A DNA stretch of 64,000 bases from Cristatella mucedo (GCA_009760855.2 WPIO01000014.1:3154501-3218500), one strand, 5' to 3'; shown: positions 1 through 15,000, counted from the first letter of the stretch. Numbers and translations: made by a program. The notes: generated from the letters alone by a model not told the origin.

Positions 1-3000
1 ACGGCAGCTTGGCAAGCGCAGCATCCTCAGCTTCGCATAAGCTCACAAGCTCGGTGTAGAACATTTTGTGCTCGTTGATTTCCAGATCAATTGTGAACAG
101 ACGCGGCTCCAGAGTGGTGCAGAACGTGTTTCCATCCTATGATACCAAAACGACAGGGTAGGCAAAGATTCACGCTGCTTGCGACTTGCTGGGGGAGGGG
201 GCATCAATACGCTAACATGCAGATCCCTCGCAGCACATGAGACGAAGACCAGGACCGTGATAACCCAGACGGTAAGGTGCTTCGAATCCACGACCGAGCT
301 CATGTGTTCGAATCCTTCAGTGGGCGATCCTTTATTGCAAACTGCAAGTAGTAGTGACAGCCATAAAGGCTCTTTTGCTATTATACAAATGAGGCTGTTG
401 AATCTGCTATCTATTGTGTGTGTGTAATGATAACGATCTAATCTTGTCAACTGTGGCATGATTCGAGCCATGGCTTGTCTTGTCTGCAGTAACCGGGATC
501 ATGTGAAATGGACCAACAAAGCAAACAGGTAATCAATTGCCCAAACTAAAAACAAGGTTGCATGAAAACTAGAGTATATAAAATAAATAAATAAACCATC
601 CAGGCAGCACAAGACGACCGCAATGTATTTAAAAAAAATAACATCTGTAGGATTAACCTGGAGAGGACAAGCTATGCAAAACCAAACACCTACTCAAGAC
701 CAGTACATTAGAGTGGTCCCATCGTCTACTACCATTTGAACAAAGCAGCCTTGGGGAAGGATTAGCGATTAAAAGATACCATTAATTGTAAATAACACTC
801 TCCTAATTTCCAAACAGTCAGACAATGTTTGCAAAATATCTGGGTTATGGGCATGATTAAAGGCATTTCCAAGATTCGTGCAACTAATGAACTCGTGTTA
901 CACACTATCAAGACCTTAGAAGAAGGGCTCACTCATTCATTGAAGGGTCAGATGCCAAGAAAATTGGAAATGTAGATGCATTGCTAGGGAATACTGGAAC
1001 CTGCCATCATGCATGATACCATGGTTCCTAGCAAGTGCCTTGACTTGACAAGATCCTCTCTCTGGCCTACAGGTTACCAGTGTGTTCTCACACCGCCCAC
1101 TCCTTGGCCTCCAGACGCCTCATTATTCCTAACAATGAACTAAAATCTGTGGATAATGGACCTTAAGTGTATGCACCGAAAGTCTGGAATATGCATATGT
1201 TCCACTTACCTTTCCGTGTACCCTAGTGAACGTCTTTTTTTGTTCATGTGTGCTTTGCATGCTTATCTGTGCTTGGTTCAGTGCATGCTACCAGTGATTT
1301 TACTAACCTCAAATCCTTAGGAGACCGTGCATTTAGTTCGTATGCTCCCAAAGCCTGGAACTCCCTCCCGACCTGCGTCACAACATCCCCTGACTGGACC
1401 ACATTTAAAAAGAACTTAAAAACACCTATTTAGGACAGCATTTAGTGGGTCCCTGTGTTTCGTCTTTCACTTGCTTATGCGTGCTGACACTGTGCATGCT
1501 GCCACTAACCACACTTGCATGCTGACCCTGTGCGTGTCACCCCTAATCATGTTATTCATGTTGTTTATCAAGGTTTATCGAGATATTACTCACCATTCAA
1601 TCGCGTTTCCCGTTGCAGCAAATGTAAAGCATCTAGAAAGAGATTGAGTTCTCCTGAGGGCGCTTTATAAAGTGTATTATTATTATTATTATTAACCAGT
1701 GACCCCAAGTGATGTTTTGGGTGCTTTTGCATGCTTGTCTAAGCGCAATGTTTGACTAAGCATGAGTGATGCCATTAGTCCCTAGTTTTTCTTCTCTCGA
1801 AATGAGTTGCAAAGTGCCTGGATAGAGACTTGGTTCTCATAGGGCATATAACAACCGACCACATTAATATTATCAATTATTATTACAAAAAGTTGTGGTT
1901 CGACGGTGGCTAAATTCATTTACTAGAACTTTGCACTTCCACAAGGTAAGGCATAGAATCTAGTGATGATGCTACCTAGTGATGATGCTACCTAGTGATG
2001 ATGCTACATAGTGATGATGCTACCTAGTGATGCTACCTAGTGATGCTACCTAGTGATGCTACCTAGTGATGCTACCTAGTGATGCTACCTAGTGATGCTA
2101 CCTGCCGCCGATGCTACCTGCCGCCGATGCTACCTGCCGCCGATGCTACCTGCCGCCGATGCTACCTGCCGCCGATGCTACCTGCCGCCGATGCTACCTG
2201 CCGCCGATGCTACCTGCCGCCGATGCTACCTGCCGCCGATGCTACCTGCCGCCGATGCTACCTGCCGCCGATGCTACCTGCCGCCGATGCTACCTGCCGC
2301 CGATGCTATGTGCTGCTATCTCTTTCTTTATCCGTCTCTCTTGGAGGCTCTTGCTATGCCAGCTTATGGGGGTCAGCTGGACTATACTGCCTGGAAGACT
2401 TCTTTCTTTATCAAATTTACCAAGATGATACCTCTCTGAAGGCTCTGTTTAGGAAACCTGTTTACCTTCTCGGCTTGACAGGATGACTGACAGACATGTA
2501 GACAAACGCACAGACACAGCTGGGAACAAAAGACTGAGTTAGGGAAATCTTAGTCCACCCTAACAAGGATTACTTAAGGTCACCAGAATATAATACCGTT
2601 TAGACAGATGTGCAGCACGTCGTGCTGTGTATTTTTAACATACGAATGACAGCAAGTATGCCTGTTGCGGAGCACACCCACCACCACATGGCAGGCACTC
2701 TGCATGCTCCCACTTAAATAAAAAGTATAAGCACCACGGTGATTAAGCATGTTACACCATCAAAATAAAATATTCCAAATCACCTACATATGACCATATT
2801 CTTGCTCTTGATAAAATGGCATCCGTCAATGCATACTTTCAGCCCTACTAATGACCCACAATTCCCGAAGTTGAACGCTAGTGTGCGTATGCTAAACAGT
2901 CACTAAGCGGCAAGAAATGTATACCACTGAATATTCTCTGTACATGGCAACAAGGTTCAGTCTCGCAATTCAGCAATTCTGTTGCTTCACGGGACAGGAT

Positions 3001-6000
3001 TACCTATTGTACATTGCTGCAAAGATGCCAACATACCATGAGGCCAATTTGAGCATTTGCTGGTTGGTGTCGTAATAAATGCTTCTTAGGTGGAATCATG
3101 TCCTGCAATACTTCTTTATGAGGTTCCATTACCTCAGTGACAGTCCTGCCAGTAGCTTCGGCCATGACTCGTAATCCTTGCATCGCCTGTAAGATAAAAA
3201 GCTCTTAAAGATATGATAACTCGGCTAAGGTAAGCTAAGGTGGGTTAGAGGCACATCTAAAGGACCAAATAGAACAGAGGGTATGCTGGGTGAGTGACAG
3301 GTCTTTGAAGTCAATTGACTGGGAGCCACTTGATGGGGAGCCCAGTGCAGCTCGAAGAGAAGTGGGATGGTGCGTGGCAGGTGCTACGTTTGTCACAGAC
3401 AACCCTAGCTGTCGAGTTTTGCACTATTCGTAATAAGCATATTATGCAGACAGTAAGACTTGCAAGGTGGGAGGTACATAAGGTAAGAAGAGATACCATA
3501 AATGCACGGTCTAACATGATAGGTATACCTGATTCTGGAGCTGGTGCGGTCATCTAGTGAAAGATCGCTTTAAACGAGAGCACCCAAATTCTTTGTCTAC
3601 ACTGGGATATGCTGACCGAGCTAAATTTGAGGGTAAAGCTTTCCAGTTTATAAGTGACACTGAGTTTTCCCACAACTATTAAGGTTGGTTCTGTCATGAT
3701 TCAATTATAGAAAGTTTGCTACTATGGGTGCAAATTTCAGCCAGACAAACTACTAAAGACTTGGGAGAATCTGATGTGTCCATTAATGTGCTTATAAGCC
3801 CTTTCAGCCAATGACACATAGAGAATACAGGTTTCATGGCTGCTTAAAAATCAAACTGCATGTAAAATGAATCTGCTAGAATGCTCTGTGCGTGCTTACG
3901 TTTTAAGACTATGACTAGACTATTGGCTTGCAAGCCAAATACTGAACTACAGCCAACTTTTACTTAAGGCTAATCCAAGGAAACATACACAAGCAGAACA
4001 GACCCACCTCACCACAACAGAACATACTCAAGCAAAGTCGCATGACGTCAGCATTTAACAGATATTCTGATGCATTTACCTGTTCCCGGACATGTGTGTT
4101 CGGAGATGTAACCTGTCGCACAAGTTCGTGAGAAACGTCGTGTAGTGACTTCTGCTGTACCAAAGCAAGGTCATTGTCGGCACCAATGGGCAGGGTAGCC
4201 GCACACGCCTTCAGCATGCCATCCAGAACAGACTTGGACAAGTCGATGGCCCCACTGGAGACCTATCAAAATAACTATCATGAAAAGCAGCAGCAGAGGC
4301 AGCAAAGCCTGGACTTCTAGATACACTAGCAGTTACACGTATTACACAAAATGGAGGTCATCAGCAAATGCAAATTGTCTACATACTACCCATTCGGGCC
4401 AAATAACAGAATCACCATTAACACAGCCAATACAGGCGTTGACAGGTTGGGTGCCAAGTGGTAGAATCTTACAGATGCCTCACCTCTCCTGTTAAATCAA
4501 GCATGACGAACAGCAGAGCCTTGAGAAATAAAAACTGGTGTTGTAGTACCCAGCGTAGACTTAGCCGCTCACACATAAACTTGATGGCGTAGCACCTGTA
4601 AATATGAGGCTATTTAAAGGGCCTGTATTTGCATTTACAGCAGGGTTAGTACTGATCTCATTACTCATCACCAAAAGAATTTATAAAATTTAATTGGATA
4701 AACTTACCCTCCAAGTTTGGCATACCAAGCACGCTCGTAGCATAAGGAACACATCTTCTCTGCCAAGTACTCAAACAGCGGCAGTTGACATGCCTAAAAC
4801 CCCAAACCAATAGCTCCTTCAGTTCACAGCAAATCTATAGGCCAAAGCATCAGCAAAAGAAGCAAAACAACAAACGGCAACATATCGAGCCTTAAAACGT
4901 CCGATTTCCAGCAGAAATGCAGCTTTATGTCAACCTGCATATATGCAAGCCTACAGCAGCTGAGACAAAATAACAAAGTACGGTTGGGAGCAACTCTCGC
5001 TTTGCAAGACCCTAGATATTCGTCTTCTACTAATGCCTTTTTGGACAAAAAAGTCTACGACAGCCAGTCGATTTTTTACTACCATTATTCAAACCTCAGT
5101 GCTCGGTCAATCAATGCAGCATTATGAATTCGACAATGCTCAAGCAGCTCTGCTACTCCATTACTGATTGCACACGACACCAGTCACATGCCACTACAGC
5201 TGTAATCAGAGAGTACATACACTTATGTCCAGGACCCAAGTCGCCGAGTTCCTTCTACACCACAATCATTTACAAGAGTGCAATCAACATTCAACACTAC
5301 ACTTCACACAGCTTAGGGCTTAAGCTAAAAAATAAAAAAATTCCATAAGGCAAACACAAATATCTCATCCATGGTGCACAGATAAGTAAGTTCCTCGCCA
5401 CTTGCATCCCTTCAGACCGTCGTGATGATCGAAATATTAGCTAAACTAGCTGCAAGGTCGCAATACAATTTCTTCACACTCTGGTGACACTTCAGATGAT
5501 ACCATAAGAAGGCAATAGAATAATCCAGATATTCTCATTCTTGCTTCTGCTTTGCTGCTGTCAGCCAATCAAAAAATATAGCCCCAGATGCTATGGATTG
5601 CTGTGATTTTTTCCGGCCAGCCAAAAATGTGCTCTAATGTTTCATAACCTCCTGGCACGAAGTCACTAAAATATACAATCATAGCATTTTCATACCCATC
5701 CAACATTAATCACTCAATGGAACATTTCCCTTTTCACACATCTACCAGACACTGAGCCTTTTGGGTGACTTTAGTTCTTGTGTTGTGGCTACACAGTGGC
5801 ATGGGCTATAACTTCCTCTCTTACAACTTCTTTCACCGATGGCTAGTTGCTCACGACTCTTGTCACTGTGCTGCTTGCCTTTCAGTGCTTCCACTCAGAG
5901 CCTGCCAGTAGGAGCTGCATACTGGTGCTCTTACGACAATCCAATGAATAGGCAGCATACATACCCAAGCAGCTGATTCAGCAGCCTCAATAATATAAGG

Positions 6001-9000
6001 GCAACAGAGCCTTAGCGGTTCTCATATTGCTTGCAGAGAGCAACAAAGAATTGTCCGTATCAGGTATCTAACCCACGACCTAGGTCGACGAGGCATAGTC
6101 GCAAAAAATCCTTGCTTCCCTTAATGCTCAGTGTTTAAGGCTTGCTAGAGCACCAATTAAAGTCATCGGGCATCTATGAACTTCAGCCATCCGAGAGTTA
6201 TCCAGCTTGGGTGGCTATAAGAGTTCAAATTACAGGCTTGAAACAAAAGAAACGCTAAGATCGGGCGGTTTTAGCCGGAAGATTTGCCATTTATAAGGAT
6301 AGCACTATCTGTAAGAATTGTCATTTATAAAGGTAGCATTATCTAAGAATTGCCATTTATAAAGGTAGCACTATCCTTCGATGTTTCCCAGCATTAATAA
6401 CTTCAACATGCATCGTATTTGAGCAAACTACCTTGCAGCAAAAGAATAATAAGTGTATACCCCCATACTTCCATCTAGGCCACTCGTGGCCGTGAAATGC
6501 CGGGGGCTAAACACTTCCGTAGCAATGCTAAGTGAATATTGACAGTAATGCATCAAAAGGGCATTGCAATCATTAGATAGGATGATGGCTTGAGATTAGC
6601 AAATTCACCGCTTGCTATAATATAAACAAATAAACTAGCACTGCATCGAAGGCCCAATCAGTTAGACCTAGCCGGTCGTGAAAGACCGACACCAGGGGTT
6701 ACTGGCTCATTAAAATGGTAGCACTTCGGAATAGAACTGCCTCACTTCCAGACCTTCAACAGTAATACAAAGACACTACAAGGATCGATATTAGTAAATA
6801 TATAGTCAGTACAAGGCTCGCTAAGAGTGGCATCCTCCAGCGGAAAGCAAAACACAAGCAATCATAAGGCAAATCGTTACACTGGAAAGAACACGGGAAT
6901 TTTACTGCCCTCAACATAATTTGAAACTCGGAGGCAGAGCAGTGATGGTTAGGGACTGCTTTGCCACAAAGCGTGTTGGAGCTATGCATCAGATCGAATG
7001 TATCATGGAATAATACGTTTTACTTCATGAGTTCAAAGAAAACACTCTGTTTGGGGTCGGTATATTTGGAAGTAAGATAACGACCTAAGCCTGCTGCCAG
7101 ATCAACATTTTTTTTGAAGAATCCGAATTGGTATGCTAATGCAGTGCCCAAGCCGGTCGCTAGATCTAAACCTCAGAAAATGTATGGGACCATATCGGCA
7201 GGCAGCTGAGGCAGATGTACAGCCTGCATCAACAGCCAAGCTTTCAATAAAATTCAGGCTCTGTGGAATGCCACAGCAGAGGGTACGATGCGGAAGCTTC
7301 AAACATCTATGCTTCGGCAAACAAGGAAGGTCATAAAGAATCGTGGTAGGGTGAAGCCATACTGAATACATTCATATAAACAGCAAATGCGTTAGTATGT
7401 GGGGTGTGTCCTTAAATATTTTCACACACTGCTCACAACTTTGGAATGTCTGACATCATAGAAAATCCTCTTATTACCAGAACTGAGTGAGTAGCAGCCA
7501 TAGCAACTGTGGCCACACCGTGAGAAATTTTTGCAACAGAGTGTCCTATCACCTTACTACTGTACTAAAGCCAAGTGGTGTTATAGTATCCTATGTACAT
7601 CTAAATCGTGCAATCGACTGCAAAAACCTGAATGTGTGACCAGTTTTCTAACAATGCTTTCTTGTATGCACACACAACACTTGTTGGGAACACAGCAATT
7701 GTGGCCGAAGCTTAACTCACCCGCTCTTTGTTTCCTACAATGGTGACAGTCGTGTCCAACACCAGTGCCAGGGCCATCTGCCCGGGTCGACACAGCTCCT
7801 TTTCCTCGTGGCCCATGACCATGGCCAAGGCATCCACCAGCACATAGACGTCAATGCTATCTTGTGGTCTGCTAGTTCTGTCACTGCTACTACTGCTTAT
7901 CGGAAATGGACCTATAAAGACAGCAGGAGCATGACAGGCCAATGAACTGATCTCAAAGGGCCACTGAAAAAAGCAGGCCAAACCAAATATGCTTACCGGA
8001 CATCTGTGCAACAGCAACGATTACAAAGTGCCGAACCACAGAAACTATGAATACTAGTACCGATAACTGTACTTCCTTTATGGCAGCAGCAACTGCAAAA
8101 GAAAAGAGCATTCCTTAAGCAATCTCTAGCCACCCGGTATTAAACACTATAAGAAACATTGAATACATCCCATCCTTTATATACCGAACATCCCCGAAAG
8201 GGCAATCTTGATTGTTTCACGTGCATACTCATCAGTTGCACGATGATACGAAGGAAGTGGCTGATCTGAAGATGAAGCACCAGCATAACATAAGCTCTCT
8301 TCGGTGAACCTAAAGTGAGATACACTTTGATGGCCTAAGAAATGAAGAAACATAGTAACACCATGCACACACTTGCTAGCCCGGAAGGTTGGTGACAAAT
8401 AAAGTAGCTCGCTGTCAAAAAGGCATCTTACGACGGATGTGTCAGTAAATGAGTCAGTGAAAGCTTGTCGTCATCCAAGCTAAGTGTAGACATAAGAAAA
8501 CATCTCAGCACTTCCCAGGCATGTTTTCGATAAAACAGGTCTACCGAAGACGACTTTAATGTGGTGACAGCACACTCGATAGCCTGCAACAGAGAATAGC
8601 AGGAACCATCCTATAGAGATGACTGACTTCTAGATAAATGACATGTCATTTGCCTAAACGAACAAGGACATTGTCAACACGAAGAGCAATCTGGAGATCG
8701 GTGGGCATCATTATATCGCACTACTAGTATCAGTGTCTGCAACATTTGCAAAAGAATAAAACAGTACAACCGGCATTAACTAAGAATATGGGGCTTCTAA
8801 AGAAAGACCCGGTGTGGTTTTTAAAGAAATAAAAGCAAAAGCACATATGTACTGTCCCGAATGACAGGATTAGAAGATAACTTTCCAAGTAAACAACCAA
8901 TGATCCTCATTGCTCGAAGCTAAGTGAAGAAGCCCTGTAGCTATACTACAGCACAAAAGTTTACAGTCGGCCAAAGCATAACGTTTGCTCTACCTCCACT

Positions 9001-12000
9001 TGCTGACCTAATCTCCAAGTAAAATTCCCAGACAAAAAAGACCACTGGCACTCTTAGAGCAAATAACTTATGTTCTCCCTCTGAGATGCCTCGGTTTGCT
9101 GGAGCTATATATAACCAAAATAATAAATGCATCCTTTGCCTTAACGTGTATTCTTTCATCCTAAAAAAGAGGCTGCTGTCATGTCACTCATTAGGAGGTC
9201 GACACTACACCAAGAAGACTTCACCAGTCTCTACCCAGTCCCTCTCCCTATTGCTATTCCTATTAATCACTTTGGATAGAATAAAGGCAGACTCATACAT
9301 AAAAACCTCGAAACTAACAAGTAAGTTCCTGTCAGGGTTTACAGCAAACCTTTTCAGAGTCAGCATTGCTGTAACCATATACCGACATCAGTAATGGTGA
9401 ATTAGGTGTAAAGTGATCCGTGATAGCTCTGCTATATCTCCCTGCAGCTTGGGATACCACTTGATCACAGAGTACTTATTGAGCTCCTATCCTCTCGTCT
9501 GTGTATCATACATGTTATCACTAATCAATTGATATGCTTCCATCCCAACATGTGTAAAGTGACTAGAACGAGATTTGGTTCCCTTGGGAGGCTATATAAC
9601 TGTTTTAGTAGTATACCTACTATTGACTCTATACCACTTACAAGGTGTTTTGGGGCGATAGACAGCCAGCTGCAATCAAACACAATAAGGTCTTTGAGCA
9701 AAGCAGAAGGGCCGAACACGAGACAGAGATACAAAGCACCAGCTTGCAGCACAACCTACACGAGGAAAGGAAATAGCATACCTTTCTCACGGGCATCTGG
9801 ATAGACACCTTGCTGTCCGGGAAGTGTACAGTGATGCATGGACTATCAGCACTGCCAGCATCAGACTCACTGTCCTCGTAGGAAAGCTGCTGTGGTTCCC
9901 GAAGCATCTTTCGGTTGCCACCGCCAAACTTGCCTAGCACACGGTAAGCAACGTGTGCTATGCCTTCGTTAGAGCTCCTCAGACAGCGCCATAAGGCCTG
10001 CATGAGCTCTGCCCGCACCGGCTGGATGTGGTCGTATAAGAACTCGGGCTGAAGGTTGTCGACGCAGAGCTCAAGTGTGCGTAGCCCCTGGCAGACATAA
10101 AAACAACGACAAGCTCGTAAGCCAACAGCCAGGCTGAACAGACGTATTAGTGCCGCCGACCTACATGGGCTGCCAGTAGGTCGTGGCAACACCTTCATCC
10201 ACATACGAAACCACAAGTGCGCATGCGTTCATAGGCACCGGCACTACCTGGCTGATGAGTGTCTGAGATCCGTTCAGCGCCGACACCAACGGGTCCATGA
10301 GCATGGGTAGGTAAGGCAGTAGCGAGCTGAGCCGGACTGGCACCGTCAGGCAGAGCTCGACGAATAGATCCTTCATGTGCTGCTTGTGCAACCCACTCTG
10401 CAGACTGTTCAGACCTGCAGGGACAAAAGCTCATTTTATTCCTAAGGCATATCAGTCAGCACGAGTGAAGAGCAGAGTACAGGCAGCCGTGCTGTGCAGC
10501 CGAATTAAGCTGATTCAGCAATGGTACAAATGGAACACATACTGTGCAGCAGTGTTGGCAGAAGTGGCAAAAACTCCTGGTAGAGCAGGTCGTGGCTTCC
10601 ACCACCTATCGACCGAAACAAGGCTCTCAGAAGCAGGAAGTAGTTGTAGGGTTCCTTGGCTGTCATCGCCAGCTCGATTGATCGGTTGACTATAGTGTGC
10701 AGATGAGGCTGCAAGATGATCAAGATTGCACACACCTGCCACGCTAAATTGGGGGGGGGGTGTTGTTAAACATAGATGACTGAAACTGCCAGTACTCAGC
10801 CTCCACCACATCTACCATACCACCCACTTATTTCACAACCCCACTGCACACACTAGGCAAAGCTTGCAAGCGACAAAGTTTTTTCACAACCCCACTGCAC
10901 ACACTAGGCAAAGCTTGCAAACGACAAAGTTCACTCTTCGGTGTACTGCAAAAGCTACATCTACTAAGCACAGCAGGCTTTAAAAAAGCATAATTGAGAT
11001 TACGACGATTGCACTAGAGTAACACACGTTCATGCAGCAGGTATGCAACCAGAGTCACACAAACCTTAAGCATCTGCTCATTCTCAGCAGCAAACAATGA
11101 AACTGAGCCGAAGACGAGCTTAAACAGCTTCAAGTACAAGCTCGACCGCTCAACGTGTACTGCTGAAAAAGAACAAGGCAGACTTCGATGAAACATAATT
11201 GAAACTTAAGACGAAACTACTGCACCAAGCAATATAGCTCAATAGATTTGTGCACAGCGCAAACCATCTAAATTGCAATAGCAATGGCAATGGCTCAGAA
11301 GTCAAGCAAACCGACTTACAGCCCATATCTTCAAGTCGAGCAAGCAAGTACTCAACAAGGATGGTCGCAAAACTTGCAGAAGTTGTCGGGTTGGCGAGAA
11401 ACGAGTTGGCGACAATCTGAAAGATCCCATGCAGGTCATCAACAACAACGGCAGCATGATGATCCAGCCAAGTTTCACTAAATGCTAAGATCATACCTGG
11501 AGAGCATAATTATTGTGTATTCGCTCAACCATGAAGTCAATAGTGACAGAGAATATTTCACGGAAAGTGGTCGGATTCATCATTGTAAACTACAAAGTAG
11601 GTAACATGAGTACTGCTAAACAAGTAGTAAGTATTAATCGACATTTTTTGAGAGCTTCTAAGCGGCGACCTGCTGCTACAGCTGCTGCAGCCGCATAACA
11701 AGTACGCACCACACCAGCGAAGTGCTCCAGAACTTCCTTCTCTTCTTTGGTGCGTACCTGGTTCACACTGTAAGTAGCATTTGTTTAAAGTCAAAGCTGT
11801 TAATAGGCAGCAGCATGGTTTTGTAATTTCTCGAGTAACAACGAAGCAAAAGGACAAAAAACACTCACGCTGCTGGCCGTATGAAAGCCTGTCCAGTCGT
11901 GGTAATGCTTATCGTATAGATGTCAAGTGCCCTGAGAGCAAACTTAACAAGTCGCACGAAGACAAGCGTTTCCTTGGGTTGAAACTGCCTTACTTGCCCA

Positions 12001-15000
12001 AGTACAGCATCTGAAAAAGGGACGTGCAAAATTGGTCAGGACTCAAAAACTCTAAACTCTAAGGGCACCACCATATAGTTAACAGGGTTGAGTATGGCAT
12101 CCTCCAGCATATACGGTTTAATAAACTTCAGCTGAAGTCAGCCGTGGTTACAATTATAATAATGGCTGTAGCAATGGTATGCAGGTGAAACACCAGAGCA
12201 ACCGAGTCTTCAAAATTACACAGGGAGAAAGACCAGTGTATCAACTACACAGGGAGAAAGACCAGTGTATCAACTATCTATAATCAGAACACCTAAACAC
12301 AATGCAAGGATACTGAGGCATTTCGGCTTTCTAACAAACATCAAACAAAGCTAGCCCACGACTAGCATCAATACAAAAGAGATACCTGTGAAGAAAAACA
12401 AGTACACAGGGAGCTAAGTACAGTAGCAGCCATACTAAACATGTGGGTGACAACTCCTTCCAACCTTTGCCTGTTCACAGCCACCGACAAATCGTTTTCG
12501 GGTTTAAAAATGAGGTGCCCAAATGGCAGAGACCCAATTAGCAAAAACCTAGCAAATCATAATGAAGTGAACTTGTGTGTTTCGACTATCTGTCATAGAC
12601 TAGCCACCAACTGGCGTACAGGTTTGAAACTTCAAACCTTAAGACCAATATCGAAAGAATGCTACTTGGACTAACTGCTAAATATGTGGATACCAGCCCA
12701 TGAAATGTGTTACTGCACTGGCAATACAGAAGGTAAGCTTAGAAAACGCAGAACCCAAAAAACCATAAAAAGAATTTTAAATGTCGCCAGATGCTTAGTG
12801 AGCCAGATCACTAAATAAACTTGCTGCTTCTTCAGTAACCACCATCGAGTGTACCGTAGAAATGAGCCATGCGACCTGAGTTAACTAGAGCATTGTGAGA
12901 ACTGGAGAAATGCCACATGACTAGCACCACTTGGCACGTACTCCCAATATTTATCCCGTGCAGCTTGCTCAGTTAAGGTAGCACCTTAACTCAGTAAGCA
13001 TTGAATTTCCCCCCTCAGAGAGGCACGATGCTCGATTTTTCCTACGACAATGAATTATAATAATAATAATTCATTTGTGCAGCACCTGTAAAAAGCTTAT
13101 TCTCTTTCTAGACACTTTATATGTGCTTAAAAGGAACCATGCACATATATTCAGTGCTAGCATGCACAGAATGAACGCAAATATTAACGGACGGCAGCTT
13201 GCTCTTTAAAGTCTCATGGTCATGCCTTCCAATACTCCACATTTAAGGCAATAACCAACATCTGCAACTTAAAGCTGCGGGGAACATGAAAAGCATTGCA
13301 ATCTGGTGGTTCGCCTAGACCAGTGGTTCTCAAGCTTCCTAATGCCGCGACCCCTTTAACACAGTTCTTAACGTTGTGGCGAACCCTGTGAAAGGGTTAT
13401 TCGACCACCATAGGGGTCAAACCTAAAAACAAAAAACACTCACGCTGCTGGCCGTATGAAAGCCTGTCCAGTCGTGGTAATGCTTATCGTATAGATGTCA
13501 AGTGCCCTGAGAGCAAACTTAAGAGCCCGGTGAAAGGGTTATTCGACCCCCATAGGGGTCGCGACCCACAGATTGAGAACCGCTGACCTAGAGAGTCGTC
13601 TATGAGACACTCACAACCTGTGGCCAACAGTGTCAGCTCGGGGTATACAACCTAAGTGAGAAGTGCAGCTGAATAGACTAGCCCACGAAACAGCTAAAAC
13701 AGCAGTAGCAGCAAAGGTCGGCTAACCAAAAAATGCCACAACTTGCAGCAGCATGCGCACAGGCAGCACTACCATGTCAAACTTATGGACGTGAGTTCCC
13801 ACAATCTTATCGCCTGCACAGCAAACGCATTTGCGGCCAACAGTCTTGAAGCAAAAAGAAAGGATGACAAACATACTCTTCGAAGGCCACACGAAGGCTG
13901 CTGATGCTGCAGCCGTCAGCTCAGTGTCGAGGAAAACGTTCAACCCCTGACCAGTCCTGAGCGTACAACTATTTGACTTGGTTTGCTGTTCGACCAACAT
14001 TTTCTTTAGCAAAAAAGACATGACTTACTTTCTTGGATTTTAATATCAATCTGGTGGCCACACTAGGGACATCTGTTGAGGACTGGTAGTATTTTGTGGT
14101 ACCCCTGCTAAGTTAGATCTGCTACAGTCTGCTATAGTTAGCACAAGAAAGAACTTTAAAATCCCTTACACTACTTTCCCTTGTTCACAGTTGTTTAAAT
14201 GATGCATTCCCACCAAACCAGTTACCTCTACATACATAATACACAAGTCCTCCAAAGGACTTGTAAGCTTATAATTGGGTCGTTAAAGATCAGCACCCCT
14301 TGCTATATACATCTGCACTACAGTCAACCTACAGATAAAAAAAAACGTGTTCTTCACGATCCAACTCGAAATAATGCAATGTGCCGACCACGCACGACAG
14401 GGCATGGCCCTTGGGTCAAAGTCTCAGTGGTTATTGCAGACAGCCGGTAATGGGTAAGCTTATAATTGGGTCGTTAAAGATCAGCACCCCTTGCTATATA
14501 CATCTGCACTACAGTCAACCTACAGATAAAAAAAACGTGTTCTTCACGATCCAACTCGAAATAATGCAATGTGCCGACCACGCACGACAGGGCATGGCCC
14601 TTGGGTCAAAGTCTCAGTGGTTATTGCAGACAGCCGGTAATGGTGAGTGTAAACCGACCGGCACGACCACTACATAACAGTTCGGGCACAGTAAAGATTC
14701 GGAATAGCAAGGTAATGGCAGCTAAGACTTTCGAGGGCATGTGTTTTATCACCTGCAGGCGTCTTGCAAGATGCAATGCCCCAGGTAATGGTCTTAACAC
14801 CGCAGACAAGCGTCTTGACAAGGCTTCGGCAGTCCACCACGGAGTAATTGCTCATCTGGACAGTCGAACCGAACTTGGTCTACAAGAAAAATGTCAAAAA
14901 GTTCTGCTGGGACGTCCAGGTGCACAATCTATACTAGCCTTCGAGTTCGATCAAGTCAGCCGAGGAGCATAGCCAAGAAGCTTCACAATACCTTTTCTTC

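Larger units (their letters stand above)
4794..7720. other. TRRAP intron, about 2.9 kb
   Basis: Lies between the exons ending GNKER and starting ACQLPLF, which are adjacent in vertebrate TRRAP, so no exon is missing. Apart from one SINE-2 copy and one short tandem array I see no gene or structured element. Confidence 0.7.

Noticed and set aside
1960-2308. CRISPR-like array
   Set aside because: Units are directly adjacent without unique spacers, and the host is an animal.
2079-2486. Three overlapping open frames of 105-135 codons
   Set aside because: They are the three readings of a 16-bp minisatellite without stops, plus random tails.
13429-13522. An additional or duplicated TRRAP exon
   Set aside because: The copy holds only the end of exon 15, lacks the acceptor and is enclosed by transposon ends. 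Including it would not fit TRRAP.
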